Source: Silene latifolia
Taxonomy: Eukaryota > Streptophyta > Magnoliopsida > Caryophyllales > Caryophyllaceae
Assembly: GCF_048544455.1 (NCBI RefSeq)
Contig: NC_133526.1
Location: 5,348,001 to 5,412,000, forward strand
Direction: 5' to 3'
DNA length: 64,000 nt
Each line of letters opens with the position of its first letter. Positions within the stretch are counted from its first letter, which is position 1. Shown piece by piece: positions 10,557 through 22,143 of this stretch. The position numbers and the translations under genes are program-made. The notes under the pieces were generated by a model that was not told where the DNA came from, ran no database searches, and saw only the letters and a list, made by a program, of their open reading frames with translations.

Positions 10557-11703
10557 CTAGTATTGGTGCCCGGCTTCGCCCGGGCTACCTTTACCTACCA
10601 TTAATTTTTTTTTTCATTAAATAAAATTACTTAAAGTTGCAGAACCCATAAATTTATCATTAATATATTTTTCTATGACATATCCTAAAATTACGATGAA
10701 ATAAAATTTGAGACAAATTCACTACCCCGCTATTAATATTTTACTCTTATTAATGAAACAATAGTAATAACATTTCATTACTTGCCCGTAATCATTGTTA
10801 CTTTCACTACTCCCGCCATAATTATTGTTACTGTCACTACCGCCGTATTAATATTGATAATTTCACTACTCCCGCCGTAATTATTGTTACTTTCACTATT
10901 GCCGCATTAATATTGATTATTTCATTACTCCCGTTGTTGTTTCTACCACTTTCACTAATCTCGCGGATAATATTGTTACTTTTACTATTAAATGAGTGAT
11001 TACTATCATATAACTATATCCAATATTACTACAATTCTTTTCTTTACTGACGACATTACTTTTACTACTTAGGCATGCAATTTTCAATTTTAAGAGGATT
11101 ATATATTTATATAAATATATACTAATATATGCGTTAAATCAAATCGAAAGAATTATGCAATATTATGTATTATGAAATCTAACTTGAATTATTTATAACC
11201 TACCTATATTATATTTTTGTATGTTAAATAATTAACATCTCTATACATCTAATAAACTATAAAGTTTAATAAAATTGAATAGATTTTAAATTTAATATAT
11301 AATTTTATGATGATTAATAATTAATACCATAAGTGTGCATGTTTATACTAATTAATTATTATTTTTTTAAGGAAATTGACCATCTTCTAGTTTTCTATAA
11401 ATATTTAGGAAAATTACCAAGGATCTTCTTTCTTTTAGTCTCCTTGAAATTGTCCATCTTAATTAATTATTTTATTTTAAGGAAATTGACCATGTTTTAG
11501 TCTCTTACAAATGTTTAGGAAAATTACCAAGCTTCTATATAATTTAATTTTAACCCAAACTATATAATATTTGCATTGAGATCCCTTAATCGGGTCCATC
11601 ACACGGTGCTAGTGATTTAAAACTATATAGTATAATTAATTTGTATAACTTTCTTTAATTACATTGAAGTCCCTTGGTTTCTGGATTTAATATATAGTAT
11701 TGA
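10557..11703 (-). mobile_element. Helitron, non-autonomous, copy 1
   Basis: Read on the minus strand, the 3' end is GCCCGGGCGAAGCCGGGC, a stem-loop, then ACCAATA and CTAG followed by T. The 5' end is TCAATACTATATATTAAATC preceded by A. This matches the Helitron rule of A-to-T insertion without duplication. It is 1147 bp and has no Rep/helicase. The interior has about five short tandem units around TTTCACTACTCCCGCC. It is nearly identical to 14552-15682. The 5' boundary could be 4 bp further right because TTGA repeats there. Confidence 0.8.
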
Positions 11704-11813
11704 TTGATTGATTGATACCACTATTATATATAGGAGTATGGTATAACTATATCAAATTTCTTTAATTGAGTTTTTGTATTTTTAGCTTTTAAAAACTTTG
11801 GATTATATTTTAC

Positions 11814-12250
11814 TCCCTCCATCCTTGTTTACCATTTCTATTATAAGGTGAAGGTGTTATATAAAAAAAGGTAAATAACCTCATTTTGCCAAAAAAAAAA
11901 TCAATAAAATTGATTAAATGAAATATTTTACTATTATTGAAAGTCAAAATTATTAATCAAATTTTAGTCCTAAAATTCCTAGTTATCAGAAAGTATGTTA
12001 AAATATTTTTTTTAATTTATTTTCGTGAAAAAATATTCATAATCTGAGAATTTTTAGTAAATTTACAATGAAAAGTTACATGATTAAATTTTGTTTATAT
12101 TAATTTAATAATTTTGATTCACAATTTTCGTTGAATATGTAAATATTTTATTTAATTTTTAATAGATATATTTAAAACGGTTTTTATAGGAGTGGGTAAA
12201 TAACCCTATGGTTTCCTGATCTAACGGAAGGAAATACAATATTCACATAA
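11814..12250. other. AT-rich spacer with one Stowaway-like terminus
   Basis: TACTCCCTCCATCCTTGTTTACC at about 11812 looks like a Stowaway left end. GGAGTGGGTAAATAA near 12190 may be its decayed partner, but a clean TA-bounded right end is not visible. No gene is seen. Confidence 0.35.
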
Positions 12251-12362
12251 ATAAACCGTTTTCCTAATCTAATACAAATATTCACAATTAAGAAGTGTTA
12301 GCAAGACCGAAAACCGACTTGGTTTAGGAATTATTTCCAATATTTATAAACCCTACATCCTA

Positions 12363-13109
12363 TAGTGTCTCAAGAGTATGGATTTGGGTACGATGATGTC
12401 GCGCACGTTTACAAGATTGCGAGTATTCGGTTTTACCCCCAAGGCGACAACGGTTATATATGGTTAATGTCTTTAGTACGGGTACTCATTGCTGGGAAGC
12501 CGTTAACGATTGTCCGCCATCGTACAGCTATTTATATTGCCGTGGCGGCGTCTACATAAACAATAAGCAACATTGGATTACCAATAATAAACGTGGTGGT
12601 TATTCCATCACCAGTTTTGACTTTCACAGTCAAGTATTCGGGGAAATGTCGGTTCCTACAGTTAATGGATACCCATATGGTGGATATATATATATGAATT
12701 AATGGTTATGGGTCGGTTTCTTTATCTATATAAGCACGTTCCTGAACATGATAGGAATGTTGATTCATTTACCGAGTTATGGGTCATGAAAGAGTACAAT
12801 GTCGCGAAATCATGGACTAAATTGCACGTCTTTACTTATCGTGGCTTTCCGAAGTGGTGGAACCGTACAATGGTAATAGCGATTAATCCTACGGAACTAG
12901 CTATGCTAATAACATGTCGTTTTGACAAACCTACTTGGTATAGTCTAAAACCTAATTCAACGACGAATTTGGATATGCTAGGCATAAGGGGCGACGGCAC
13001 CAACACCTGTTGTGCTAAACCACGGGTGTGTGTTACCACCCTCGCTTCAACAATCCCTTTTCAAACTTCAACTCCTACGTCTTCTCGTTTACATAGATCG
13101 ATTACCTAA
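12363..13109 (+). pseudogene. F-box/FBA pseudogene (N-terminal deletion, frameshifted)
   Basis: This is a third paralog of the F-box genes at 9297 and 33418. The 5' UTR-like AAACCCTACATC at about 12350 is followed directly by SQEYGFGYDDVAHVYKIASI, which corresponds to about residue 157 of the gene at 33418. The F-box and the first half of the protein have therefore been deleted. The FBA half continues in three frames: 12365-12460, then 12460-12702 (NVFSTGTHCWEAV, INNKQHWITNN), then 12702-13109 (LWVMKEYNVAKSWTKLHVF to the shared C-terminal SSRLHRSIT). At least two frame changes are needed. It is not expected to bind SKP1. Confidence 0.85.
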
Positions 13110-13120
13110 AGTTGTCAAAC

Positions 13121-13359
13121 CAATTCATGGACTATACAACCAGTTGTATATGTTGTACGGTGTAGAACCTGAGCTTTGTGTCAAAGTATCTGAGCTTTAT
13201 ATTAAAGAATATGAGCTTTATTAGAAAATATTGAGTTCATTCATTTACACATTAAAAACATGAAATTTAAATTAGCTCAGAAAGAATACACGTAAGCTCG
13301 AATTCTTATACTTGGTTGTACCATGCTTATGGTACAACTGGATGTATAATCTTATTTGT
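13121..13359. mobile_element. Mutator-like MITE, second family
   Basis: The flanks GTTGTCAAAC at 13111-13120 and 13360-13369 form a 10-bp direct duplication (9 bp plus chance). Inverted ends share a TATACA.CCAGTTGTA core (about 13133-13146 and, inverted, 13332-13346). The interior has repeated GAGCTTTAT words. It lies in the 3' flank of the F-box pseudogene. Confidence 0.65.
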
Positions 13360-13369
13360 GTTGTCAAAC

Positions 13370-14345
13370 TCCCACTCGTACATCATATTCGTTTGTTAAT
13401 TACTCCGTAATTTGTTTGCTTTTTGCTATACACATATTTATTTCCTACTCGTGGTATCTTGGCGAGACGACTCTCTTAGTCCTTGCATCTTTTAACAGAT
13501 ATTGCTTGAGACGGCCCCATCTCCGGCGATAGGGTGAGGATCAAGAGGGACGGTGGGAGGGAGAGGGTTGCAGCAGTGTCAGAGAGAATTTGAATACATA
13601 AAGGCTTATTTGATGAGAATAACCCAAACTATGACGGTCCTGCCGAAAATAATCTAAACTATGCATTATCCGATAAAAATCTAATCTATTCAATCATTAA
13701 ACTTTTAATGCCCTGTTACTCTTAGTGACTGGTTGTCATTGGTAAACTTTACCTATTCTAAGTTACTTGCTTCCCTTTTTTATCTATTCTTCATCTTCTT
13801 CCTTTTGTTTGATTGTTCTCCATTTCCAGTCACTAAGGACCATTCTTCTCCAATTTTCTTCCTCCATCTCACCCGTTCGTTTCCGGTGACGCTTCACTCA
13901 TGGGCCATGGCAGACGCCAATTAATATCTAAAGATTGTACCGATTTGTATTAAGGTGATTTTTATGGCATGCATCGATTCTTAACACACTACCATTGTTA
14001 ATAATTGAGCTTTTGGATTGTTGAGCAGTATAACCAACAAGCTTCCTCTTCAGTATAGTAAAATGTTTTCCTGTTCATCTTCTTCAAATTCAAGGAGCCA
14101 TTACTTCATCTTCTACATATATAACCCAAAAAGCCAAAAGTCCCAACATACAACAACAACGTTTTAATCCCACCAACCAATTTTTCAATGGTTGAAGAAC
14201 GGCTTTACATATCTGGGTTTCCTAATTTTCCAATTTCCCCTTTCTTGAAACCCTAAATCTCAATCATGTTAGTTTTTCTTCCCTTTTTTTAATTACTGTT
14301 TTTATTCAGTTTTTTGGTTGAATTATGAATTGGGTAGTTGTATAA
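13370..14345. other. Non-coding stretch with one arm of a distant inverted repeat
   Basis: No host gene is recognised. The segment 13611-13691 (GATGAGAATAACCCAAACTA and onward) is the inverse of 21502-21582. The open frame at 13733-13924 is AT/pyrimidine-rich and has no recognisable domain. Confidence 0.5.
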
Positions 14346-14531
14346 CACAAAATCTCATTGAAAACAGCACGTATCCGTCATTTTGGAGTGACGGATACAT
14401 TTCCTCTCACAAATGACCCAAATAGAGGAGAGAGGGAAGCACATGGGGTGCCCCCACCTTGTCCCCCCTATCCGTTTTGTGAGTGGCATTACCCGTCACT
14501 TGCTCCGACCCGTCTTCAGCAAGACTAACTG
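14346..14531. mobile_element. Mutator-like MITE, copy B
   Basis: A 186-bp element flanked by GTTGTATAA (14337-14345 and 14532-14540). It starts CACAAAATCTCATTGAAAAC and ends AGCAAGACTAACTG. It shares the interior GGGAAGCACATGGGG core with copies C and D. A Helitron starts 20 bp further on. Confidence 0.85.
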
Positions 14532-14551
14532 GTTGTATAATTACATAATTA

Positions 14552-15682
14552 CTAGTATTGGTGCCCGGCTTTGCCCGGGCTACCTCTACTTACCATTAAT
14601 TTTTTTTTCATTAATAAAATTACTTAAGGTTGCATAACCCATAAATTTATCATTAATATATTTTTCTATGACATATCTTAGAATTACGATGAAATAAATT
14701 TTAAGACAAATTCACTACTCCCACTATAATTATTTTACTCTTATCAATAAAACAATAGTAATAACATTTCACTAATTGCCCGTAATCATAGTTACTTTCA
14801 CTCCCCCGTCGTAATTATTGTTACTATCACTACTGCCGCATTAATGTTGATAATTTCACTACTCCCGCGGTAATTATTGTTACTTTCACTATTGCCGCAT
14901 TAATATTGATTATTTCACTGCTCCCGTTGTTGTTTCTTCCACTTTCACTAATTTCGCTAATAGTATTGTTACTATTCAAATAAGTGATTACTATCATATA
15001 ACTATATCAATGTTACTACAATTCTTTTTTTTACTGACGAAATTCCTTTTACTACTTTGACATGCAATTTTAAGAGGATTATATATTTATATAAATATAT
15101 TACATATTACATATATGCACTAAATCAAATCGAAAGAAATATGCTATATTATATATTATGGAATCTAACTTGAATTATTTATAACCTACTTATATTATAT
15201 TTTTGTATGTTAAATAATTAACATCTCTATATATCTAATAAACTATAAAGTTTAATAAAATTGCATCGATTTTAAATTTAATATATATTTTTATGATGAT
15301 AATAATTAATACCATAAATGTGCATGTTTATACTAATTAATTATTTTATTTTATGAAAATTGACCATCTACTACGCTTCTGTAAATATTTAGGAAAATTA
15401 TCAAGCATCTTCTTTCTTTTAGTCTTCCTTGAAATTGATCATCTTAATTAATTATTTTATTTTAAGGAAATTGACCATGTTTTAGTCTCTTACAAATGTT
15501 TAGGAAAATTACCAAGATTCTATATAATTTAATTTTAACTATATAATATTTGCATTGAGATCCCTTAATTGGGTCCATCACACGGTGCTAGTGATTTAAA
15601 ACTATATAGTATAATTAATTTGTATAACTTTCTTTAATTACATTGAAGTCCCTTGGTTTATGGATTTAATATATAGTATTGA
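14552..15682 (-). mobile_element. Helitron, non-autonomous, copy 2
   Basis: It has the same ends as copy 1 at 10557: on the minus strand, a GCCCGGGC-containing hairpin then ACCAATACTAG with T following, and a 5' TCAATACTATATATTAAATC. The length is 1131 bp. The two copies diverge in a small number of indels and substitutions and lose similarity just beyond the 5' end, which fixes the boundary to within about 5 bp. Confidence 0.8.
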
Positions 15683-15833
15683 TTGATGGGCAGCTGAGTA
15701 ATTTGTTTAGTTACGTTTTTGGTTTGCAGATGTGTAGATATTTGCGCATCCAATCATACCCAAAAGGAGCATCTCAAGCTCCTTTGAATCACATAATATT
15801 AAAGTTGTTTCAAAATGGAATTGAGGGTACGAT

Positions 15834-16747
15834 TAGGGGTGTTCAGAATAAACCGAACCGCAATAACCGAATTGCAAAACCGAAAAACTGTCCATTTTTA
15901 AGGTTCGATTAACCGAACCGTTTCGACAAAGCGGTTCTTTGAACCGAACCGTTAACTTTATTATGGAAAACGTTCGGTTAAGGTTCGCAATTTTAGATAA
16001 CCGGTTAACCGCGAACCGAACCGTTTCATAAAAAAGTAAGCAAAAAATTAAAATATACTCCCTCCTATTTTACATAAATTTCTCTCTTTCCTTTTTCAAC
16101 TATTCACAATACCTTCTCTATTTCCTTATTTAGTAAAGTTTTATACTTATTTTAATCACCTTACCCCACAACAATACCCCACCTCACCCACAAAAATACT
16201 TATTTTAATCAACTTACCCTATAACAATACTTATTTTAATCACCACACCCACAATAATACCCCACAATACCTTCCCTCTCTCCAATTACCAAACTCCACT
16301 ACAATACTTTACCTTATTTTAATCCCTCTCCTTAATTCTAGTGTCCCCCATGAATAGGGAAGTTTATCTAGAATAGGAGGGAGTAATATAAAAACTGTTC
16401 GTTCGTTTAATTTTCTTAGAGTATCCAAATTTAAAATTTCTTAAATTGATTAATGCTAAAGTTTAGCTTATTAACTTTATTGTGGGTATAATATATAATG
16501 AAAATTTAATTAAACTATTAGAAAAAATTCCCAAAAATTAACGAAAACTGAAAAAAAAAAAGTAATATAGAACGATTATCGGTTAACCGGTAACCGAACC
16601 GCTAATAACCGTTTAAAGTGGTTAACCGAACCGTTTATAACCGTTTCTAACGGTGCGGTTTAGGTTCGGAGTTTTGCCGAACCGAACCGGGTGCGAACCG
16701 AATTAAATTAGAGGTTCGGTGAACCGAACCGCGAATGAACACTCCTA
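15834..16747. mobile_element. hAT-type non-autonomous element (AACCG-rich)
   Basis: Termini TAGGGGTGTTCAGAATAAAC and GAATGAACACTCCTA are inverted. The flanks GGTACGAT (15826-15833) and GATACGAT (16748-16755) are an 8-bp duplication with one mismatch. Subterminal regions are packed with AACCGAACCG and its inverse. No transposase is present. A Stowaway MITE is nested inside. Confidence 0.85.
16058..16383. mobile_element. Stowaway MITE nested in the hAT element
   Basis: CTCCCTCCTATTTTAC at the left and GAATAGGAGGGAG at the right, with TA on both sides (16056-16057, 16384-16385). The length is 326 bp. The interior has pyrimidine-rich repeats related to the copy at 2542. Confidence 0.8.
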
Positions 16748-17191
16748 GATACGATGGGGAATAGAGATGTTGATAATAATCAAGGATGATGAAAATTATA
16801 GATTGATGATGAACGAGTGAATAAGGAGATTAATAAGTTAGTAAATGAAGGTTAAAATGACTCAAGAATAAGAGGTGACCTGTTAAACAGGTTGCCCTTC
16901 CACCAAGTCATTAAAAGCTAAATGATACTTCCTCTACCCATTTACTTTTGGCTCAACAACCAAGGGAAGTAGATTAGTTGCAATTTGTGAGCTTAATTAA
17001 CAAATAAAATACAATTGTTAATAGGTGGGGTAAGGCATAAATTTCCCACCAATTTGTAAATTGTACCCGGTTTTTTATGAAAAGCGGGAGTACAAGTTGG
17101 TGTAAAACAGTGGGAAAAAGGGAGGGAAATGAAAATTTAGATGAAATTTTAAATCTCCCACCAAATAACATCACTTCAAAGATGTGATTAC

Positions 17192-17853
17192 TAGAGCTGA
17201 TCAAATGGCCCAAGCCCATTGGCCCTATCCGGCCCGGCCCGGTTTTTTGAAAGGCTTGGGCCTTTAGTTTTGGCCCAAAAAAGCCCATGGGCCGGCCTAA
17301 AAAGGCCCAAAATATTTTGGGGCCGGGCTTGGGCCAAGCGTTTGGCCCAAATTTTGGCCCGGCCCGGCCCATATTTATTAATAATGAATATTTTTCTAAT
17401 AAAACCTATTAAAGTAGCGTTAAAGTTATACTCAACTCTTTACAAACTCAAGTATATTTTTTTAGATTTATAAAACAAAGTATACATAACATAAATCATA
17501 TCTAAGAATGCATGATTAAGCATTCTAAAGTGGTGATTTTTGTCATTATTTTATTTTAGAGAGCAATTAATATGCATTTCATCATATTTTGTGCAATTTT
17601 ATACACTATGTATGTTTTAAAAGTTGTAACTGAAGGTATTACGCTAATTATTTCCTAGGGTAAGTCGTAAATTTTAGGGCCCGAAAAAGTCCATTTAGGC
17701 CCAAAAGCCCGCATTAGCCCATAAGGGCCGGGTTTGGGCTTGCTAAATAAGCCCACACATCTGGGCCGACCCGGCCCGACCCACACAAATGGGCCGCTTT
17801 TATTAGAAGGGCCCGGCCCAAGCCCCCATTGGCCCGGCCCATGATCACCTCTA
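17192..17853. mobile_element. hAT-type non-autonomous element (GGCCC-rich)
   Basis: Termini TAGAGCTGATCAAATGGCCC and GATCACCTCTA are inverted. The exact 8-bp duplication GTGATTAC flanks it (17184-17191, 17854-17861). Subterminal GGCCCGGCCC repeats produce spurious proline/glycine-rich frames on both strands (17219-17473, 16974-17372, 17655-17864), which are not genes. Confidence 0.9.
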
Positions 17854-18011
17854 GTGATTACCAAGACCTCAAGTCATATTTCACCAGCTACAATAGAATT
17901 ACATAACCAATGTTTCTCAAATAAAATTACACAAACTACTCTAAAACTTCTCAGAAAATTACAAGCATTATAAAAAAAACTCAGTAAAATTACACAACCA
18001 TTATTTAGACT

Positions 18012-19242
18012 ATGAAAAAATCAAATCTGACGGACGATCAGAGGCATAGAATCGTCTGCTTGTTGTTTGAGAGTTGCAAAAATGGTAAACCTGCACATGG
18101 GAAGATGAATGAAGTGGCAAATATGTTCAATGTCACAAGGAAATCTGTTTTTACTATATGGCCAACAACAAAAAAAACAGAGAGAAGCTGAAGTGGCCAT
18201 CAATGTGAGGAGTAAAATAAAGGGAAAGAAGGGGAAAAACAGATTACCTTGTCCAATAGAGGCCATAGTGGCACTAGATGTGTCAAAGAGAACAACTTTG
18301 AAGAGGTTGGGGAAGACAACTGGGCATTCACCATCTACTTGTCATAGATGGGTAAAAGAATGACTCATTAAGTCTCACACAAGTTCAATACATCCAGCAT
18401 TGAGTGAAGACCACAAGCACATTAGGTTGCATTTTGTGATGGGCAAATTAGTCTTTGATAGGCTATTGAGGTGTATAATGTTCAAGGATATGAGTCACAT
18501 CATTCACATTGACGAAAAATGGTTTTATATGGCCAATCCAAAATGTAGGTACTACATTGGCAGCAATGAAGAACTGCCTTACAGAAGTTGTAAGAGCAAA
18601 CGGTACATAACAAAGATCATGTTCCTAGCAGCCGTTTCAAGACCAACATACAAAGAGAATGGAGAAGTATTGTTTGATGGAAAGCTTGGTATATGACCCT
18701 TCACTTACCAAGAACCAGCTAAAAGAAAGAGCAAGAATAGGGTGGCTGGTACAATTGTCACAAAACCAATTGAATCTATCATAAAGGCAGTCACAAAACA
18801 AACTTTGATTCACTTAGTGATACCAGCCATTAAACAAAAATGGCCAGCATCTGCATCAAAGGAAATTCATATTCAGCAAGATAATGCTAAGCCTCATATA
18901 AATGGGAAAGACAAAGATTTCTTGGAGGCAGCAACTTCAGATGGGTTTAACATCAAATTAACACAACAACCAACTCAATCACCTGATTTGAACATCTTAG
19001 TTCTAGGTTTCTTTAGATCAATTCAATCATTACAAGATGAAAATCCAGCAAAGACAGTTGAAGAGTTGGTGAATAAGGTAACAGAAGCATATGAATCAGA
19101 AACAGTTGAAACACTAGATAATGTGTTCTTAAGTTTACAAGATTGTATGGTGGAAATTATGAAAAAAAGAGGGCACAATAACTATCCACTACCACATTTG
19201 GCAAAGGCTGCACAAAGAAGACAAGGGACACTTGCTTCCTAG
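18012..19242 (+). pseudogene. Mariner-like transposase, inactivated
   Basis: The relic runs in four pieces. From Met 18012 an N-terminal HTH segment (LTDDQRHRIVCLL, then NMFNVTRKSVFTIW) stops at about 18191. A second HTH-like part (RLGKTTGHSPSTCHRWVKE) ends at a stop at 18361. The catalytic part holds HIDEKWFYM (about 18510) and IQQDNAKPHI (about 18872), the first two Asp positions of the plant DD39D triad. The third motif reads SPDLNILVLGFF where the family has an LDLGFF-like text, so the third Asp appears replaced by Val. With at least one frameshift, stops and a lost catalytic residue it cannot be active. It would act on Stowaway-type TIRs. Confidence 0.85.
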
Positions 19243-19959
19243 AGATTTAACAGTTGATGAAGACCTGGTGAAAGAATGTATTAAATTTTTAATTACATGT
19301 AGATTGATAGGTGAACTAGATCAATTAATATTGGACCTAGGCATACAAGTCCCCTTTTGAACAAGTTAGGTTGTTGTTTGATTGAGAAACTTTCATCAAG
19401 GTCTTAGGCATGAAAGTTTACCAAGTCAAACATAAGAATCTAATGTTGAACTTTGTAAGACTCCATTTTGGTGAAAAAAATGAACCATGTAAGCAGTCAT
19501 TTTGGAATGGCCTATAAATGACATTTTAAGTTTTTATGATCAGTGCATTGTTACTCTCAGCAAGCAACTTTTCTTCATTGAGTAACTTGACCACATATAA
19601 ATGCCTCAAGAGGAAACATAATATGGAAACTCAGAAATTAAACAAAACTGAATACCTCAACATGTAATGCCTCTTGGTGGCAACAAATATGGGTCAATAA
19701 ACCAAGAATAAGTTACCTCAACATGGCTACAACTAATGGTGACATTACTAGCAACAACATGGAGCACTTATTTTAGGCTTATTTGTGTATTGTCCTTAAC
19801 AGTACACCAACACAAAGACAGCCTCTCAGTCAAGTACATACCTTCATTGAGGTTTAGACTAACAGCAACTTAGACAACAGCAAGATCATATTGGATTGGC
19901 CCATGTTAGGAAATGGGTAGATCAAAGTGAAATGGTGAAAGCAAGCAAGCATACAAAAC

Positions 19960-20260
19960 AGACAACAACAGCAATTGTACTCGTATTTCAGCAGCAAAGA
20001 CAACAGCAACAATGATGGGAAAATTTATCAGCAACAAATATACTCATATAAATGCAGAAAAAACAGCAGCAGAAAAGATAACAACAGCTGCAACTATAAC
20101 AGTAGGAACATCAGCAAAAACAACAACAGTAGGAACGATAACATCAGTATTAAAGACAACAATAACAACAACAACTATAACCATATTTCAGCAGTAAAGA
20201 CAACAATATCAGCAGCAACACCAACACCAACATTCAAAACCAAAATTTAAACACTTTAAA
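19960..20260 (+). repeat. CAA/CAG-type low-complexity tract
   Basis: A degenerate ACAACAGCA-rich region inside the mariner-like element. Open frames across it (19975-20250) encode Asn/Ser/Lys runs and are treated as artefacts of the repeat. Confidence 0.6.
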
Positions 20261-20349
20261 AAAGAGTAATAGAAATGAACCTCCCTTAATCAATAATTTC
20301 GCTTCCTTTTTACAGTGGATCCACGGATTTCCCCAGTGATTCCCTTTAC

Positions 20350-21058
20350 CTCAACAATATCAACTCCTTCAAAACAAAAACACAATAATGTTAAGATTTT
20401 TATAGTAAACAAAACAAAAATAAACAAAATCAACTTTCAAAATCGTTTGATTTACCTGCCTTTTCTTCCTTTTTCGTAAACTTTTCCATCATTTTGTCAT
20501 AAAACACTTTGAATTTCTTTGATTTTGGTGATAACTCAATAGATCTAGAGCTTCCCCCAGTAATTACCTTCTTCTCAACGATATCCACTCCTTCAATACA
20601 TAAAATAAAAAAAAAAATCAAAATAAACATTAAAAATCGATTCAAAACAAAAACTGTTTGAACTCCTTCAGTACATTAAAAAAATAATCAAAATAAACGT
20701 TAAAAATCGAAGATTTACCTGCCTTTTCTTCCTTTTCCCTCATCTTTTCAAGCATCTTATCATAAAACTGATTGAATTTCTTCGATTTTGGTGATAAATC
20801 ACCAGATCTTTCACTTTCGAGAAAGAGACCTTTTCCACCAACACATGCATGAACATCATCAACCAAAGAATCAGGAACAATGGTATTTTGATCACCATAA
20901 AAAGCTGATGTAACCTCAGGGTCATCATCACGATCAGAATCAAGTAGTGATCCATAACCTGAGTAGGTATCAGGAACCACATGTCCCACACCAGGTATAT
21001 ATAAACAATTATCTAGAGATTTATGGTACGAAGTTTGTGATTTAGGATCCATTAGCAC
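20350..21058 (-). CDS. Unrecognised spliced ORF antisense to the transposase
   Basis: On the minus strand an ORF begins MLMDPKSQTSYHKSL at 21058 (or MDPKSQ at 21052). It runs to a good donor (AG/GTAAATC) at about 20719, ending in SPKSKKFNQFYDKMLEKM and KEEKAG. A second exon-like block (20456-20590, acceptor after TATTGAAG) repeats SPKSKKFKVFYDKM and KEEKAG with the same donor. A third partial block (about 20350-20366 and onward) repeats the start GVDIVE. Exons therefore look tandemly duplicated. The N-terminal part is acidic (DSDRDDDPEV). I know no family for it. It lies inside the presumed mariner element, so it is either a captured host gene fragment or a second ORF of the element. Confidence 0.4.
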
Positions 21059-21501
21059 GAGAAAGAGATAAAAAATGGTACGAATAATGAAGAAAGGAAG
21101 AGAAGACGGTGAGGGAGATATAGAGAGAAGATCAGAGAAGAAGGAGAATGGGCAGGCGGCGAATAGGAAGAGATTTTTTAGGGTTTTTGAGAATTTTCTA
21201 GAGAGACGGTTAGAGAGAGAGGGAGTAAATGAAATTAAATGATGATAGAAGGGTGGTATATGGAAAATCTGGTGGGAAATGAAAAAAAAGGAGGGAGTAA
21301 TTGGGGGTAATTGTTTTTATTAATGTTAATTATAGGAAAATTAGGTGTGTTAAGTAGTGGCAAAATTTGTAAATAAAGAAGGGTAACAAGGACAATTTAG
21401 TCATTTTCTATACCCAAAAATAGAAAGAAAGGAAATGGGTAGATCAAAGTGAAATGACCCAAATAGGAAAATGGGTAGATCATTCAAGAATGGAGGAAGT
21501 A

Positions 21502-22143
21502 GAATAGATCAGGTTTTTATAGGATAATGCATGGTTTGGATTATTTTGGGCAGAACGGTCATAGTTTGGATTATTTTCATCAATTAACACCCATAAATAA
21601 AATACCAAGCTTTGAAAATTTTTGCTCATTATCAAGCTTACGTGTTTAACCTGAACTCAAACTCAACTCGAGCGTATATCATTGTCAAATTTTTGTTTTT
21701 TTCCTTTCAATATCTCCGAGAATAAAATAGTCTTTTCCTAAAAAATGCATCTATCTTATTAATTTTCCTTAAAATATTGGTGATGTTTGCCCTTGATTAT
21801 GTAAAATAACTTTTTCTTTTTAAAATGAGTTTATTCACAAGTTACTTTTTGGAATTTCGGTTGTTTGACCAAACTTTTGTAAAAACGTTTTTTTTAATAA
21901 ATATTTATGTTTGACCTAACTACGTTTTTGAGCTTTTTGAGGCATTAGAGTGAAAAGTAGAAGTAGAACTAGAACAATTTTCCACTTCTACTTTAACGGG
22001 TTAGTTATCAACTTTTGGCTTTTTAAAAACAATTTTAATCCTCCCTAATTTATAGTGTTTTGCCTAATTTCTACTTTTTCAATTGCAAAAGCACTTTTAA
22101 AGTTAGGCCAAACACCACCATTATCTTTTAATTAAACTTTAAC
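21502..22143. other. Non-coding stretch; arm of an inverted repeat at its left end
   Basis: The segment 21502-21582 is the inverse of 13611-13691, with about 85-90% identity by eye. The remainder to 22143 is AT-rich with no gene recognised. Confidence 0.5.

Larger units (their letters stand above)
16928..21499 (+). mobile_element. Mariner-like element (plant MLE), with a nested hAT element
   Basis: The proposed ends are CTTCCTCTACCCATTTACTT at the left and, inverted, CTTCCTCCATTCTTGAATGA at the right, with TA outside (16926-16927, 21500-21501). GATCTACCCATTT words recur near the right end. Between them lie a mariner transposase relic, a hAT element and an antisense ORF. The outer ends match only over the first 9 bp, so the boundary is probable rather than certain. 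Confidence 0.55.

Noticed and set aside
16974-17864. Proline/glycine-rich frames on both strands
   Set aside because: They translate the GGCCC repeats of the hAT element at 17192-17853.
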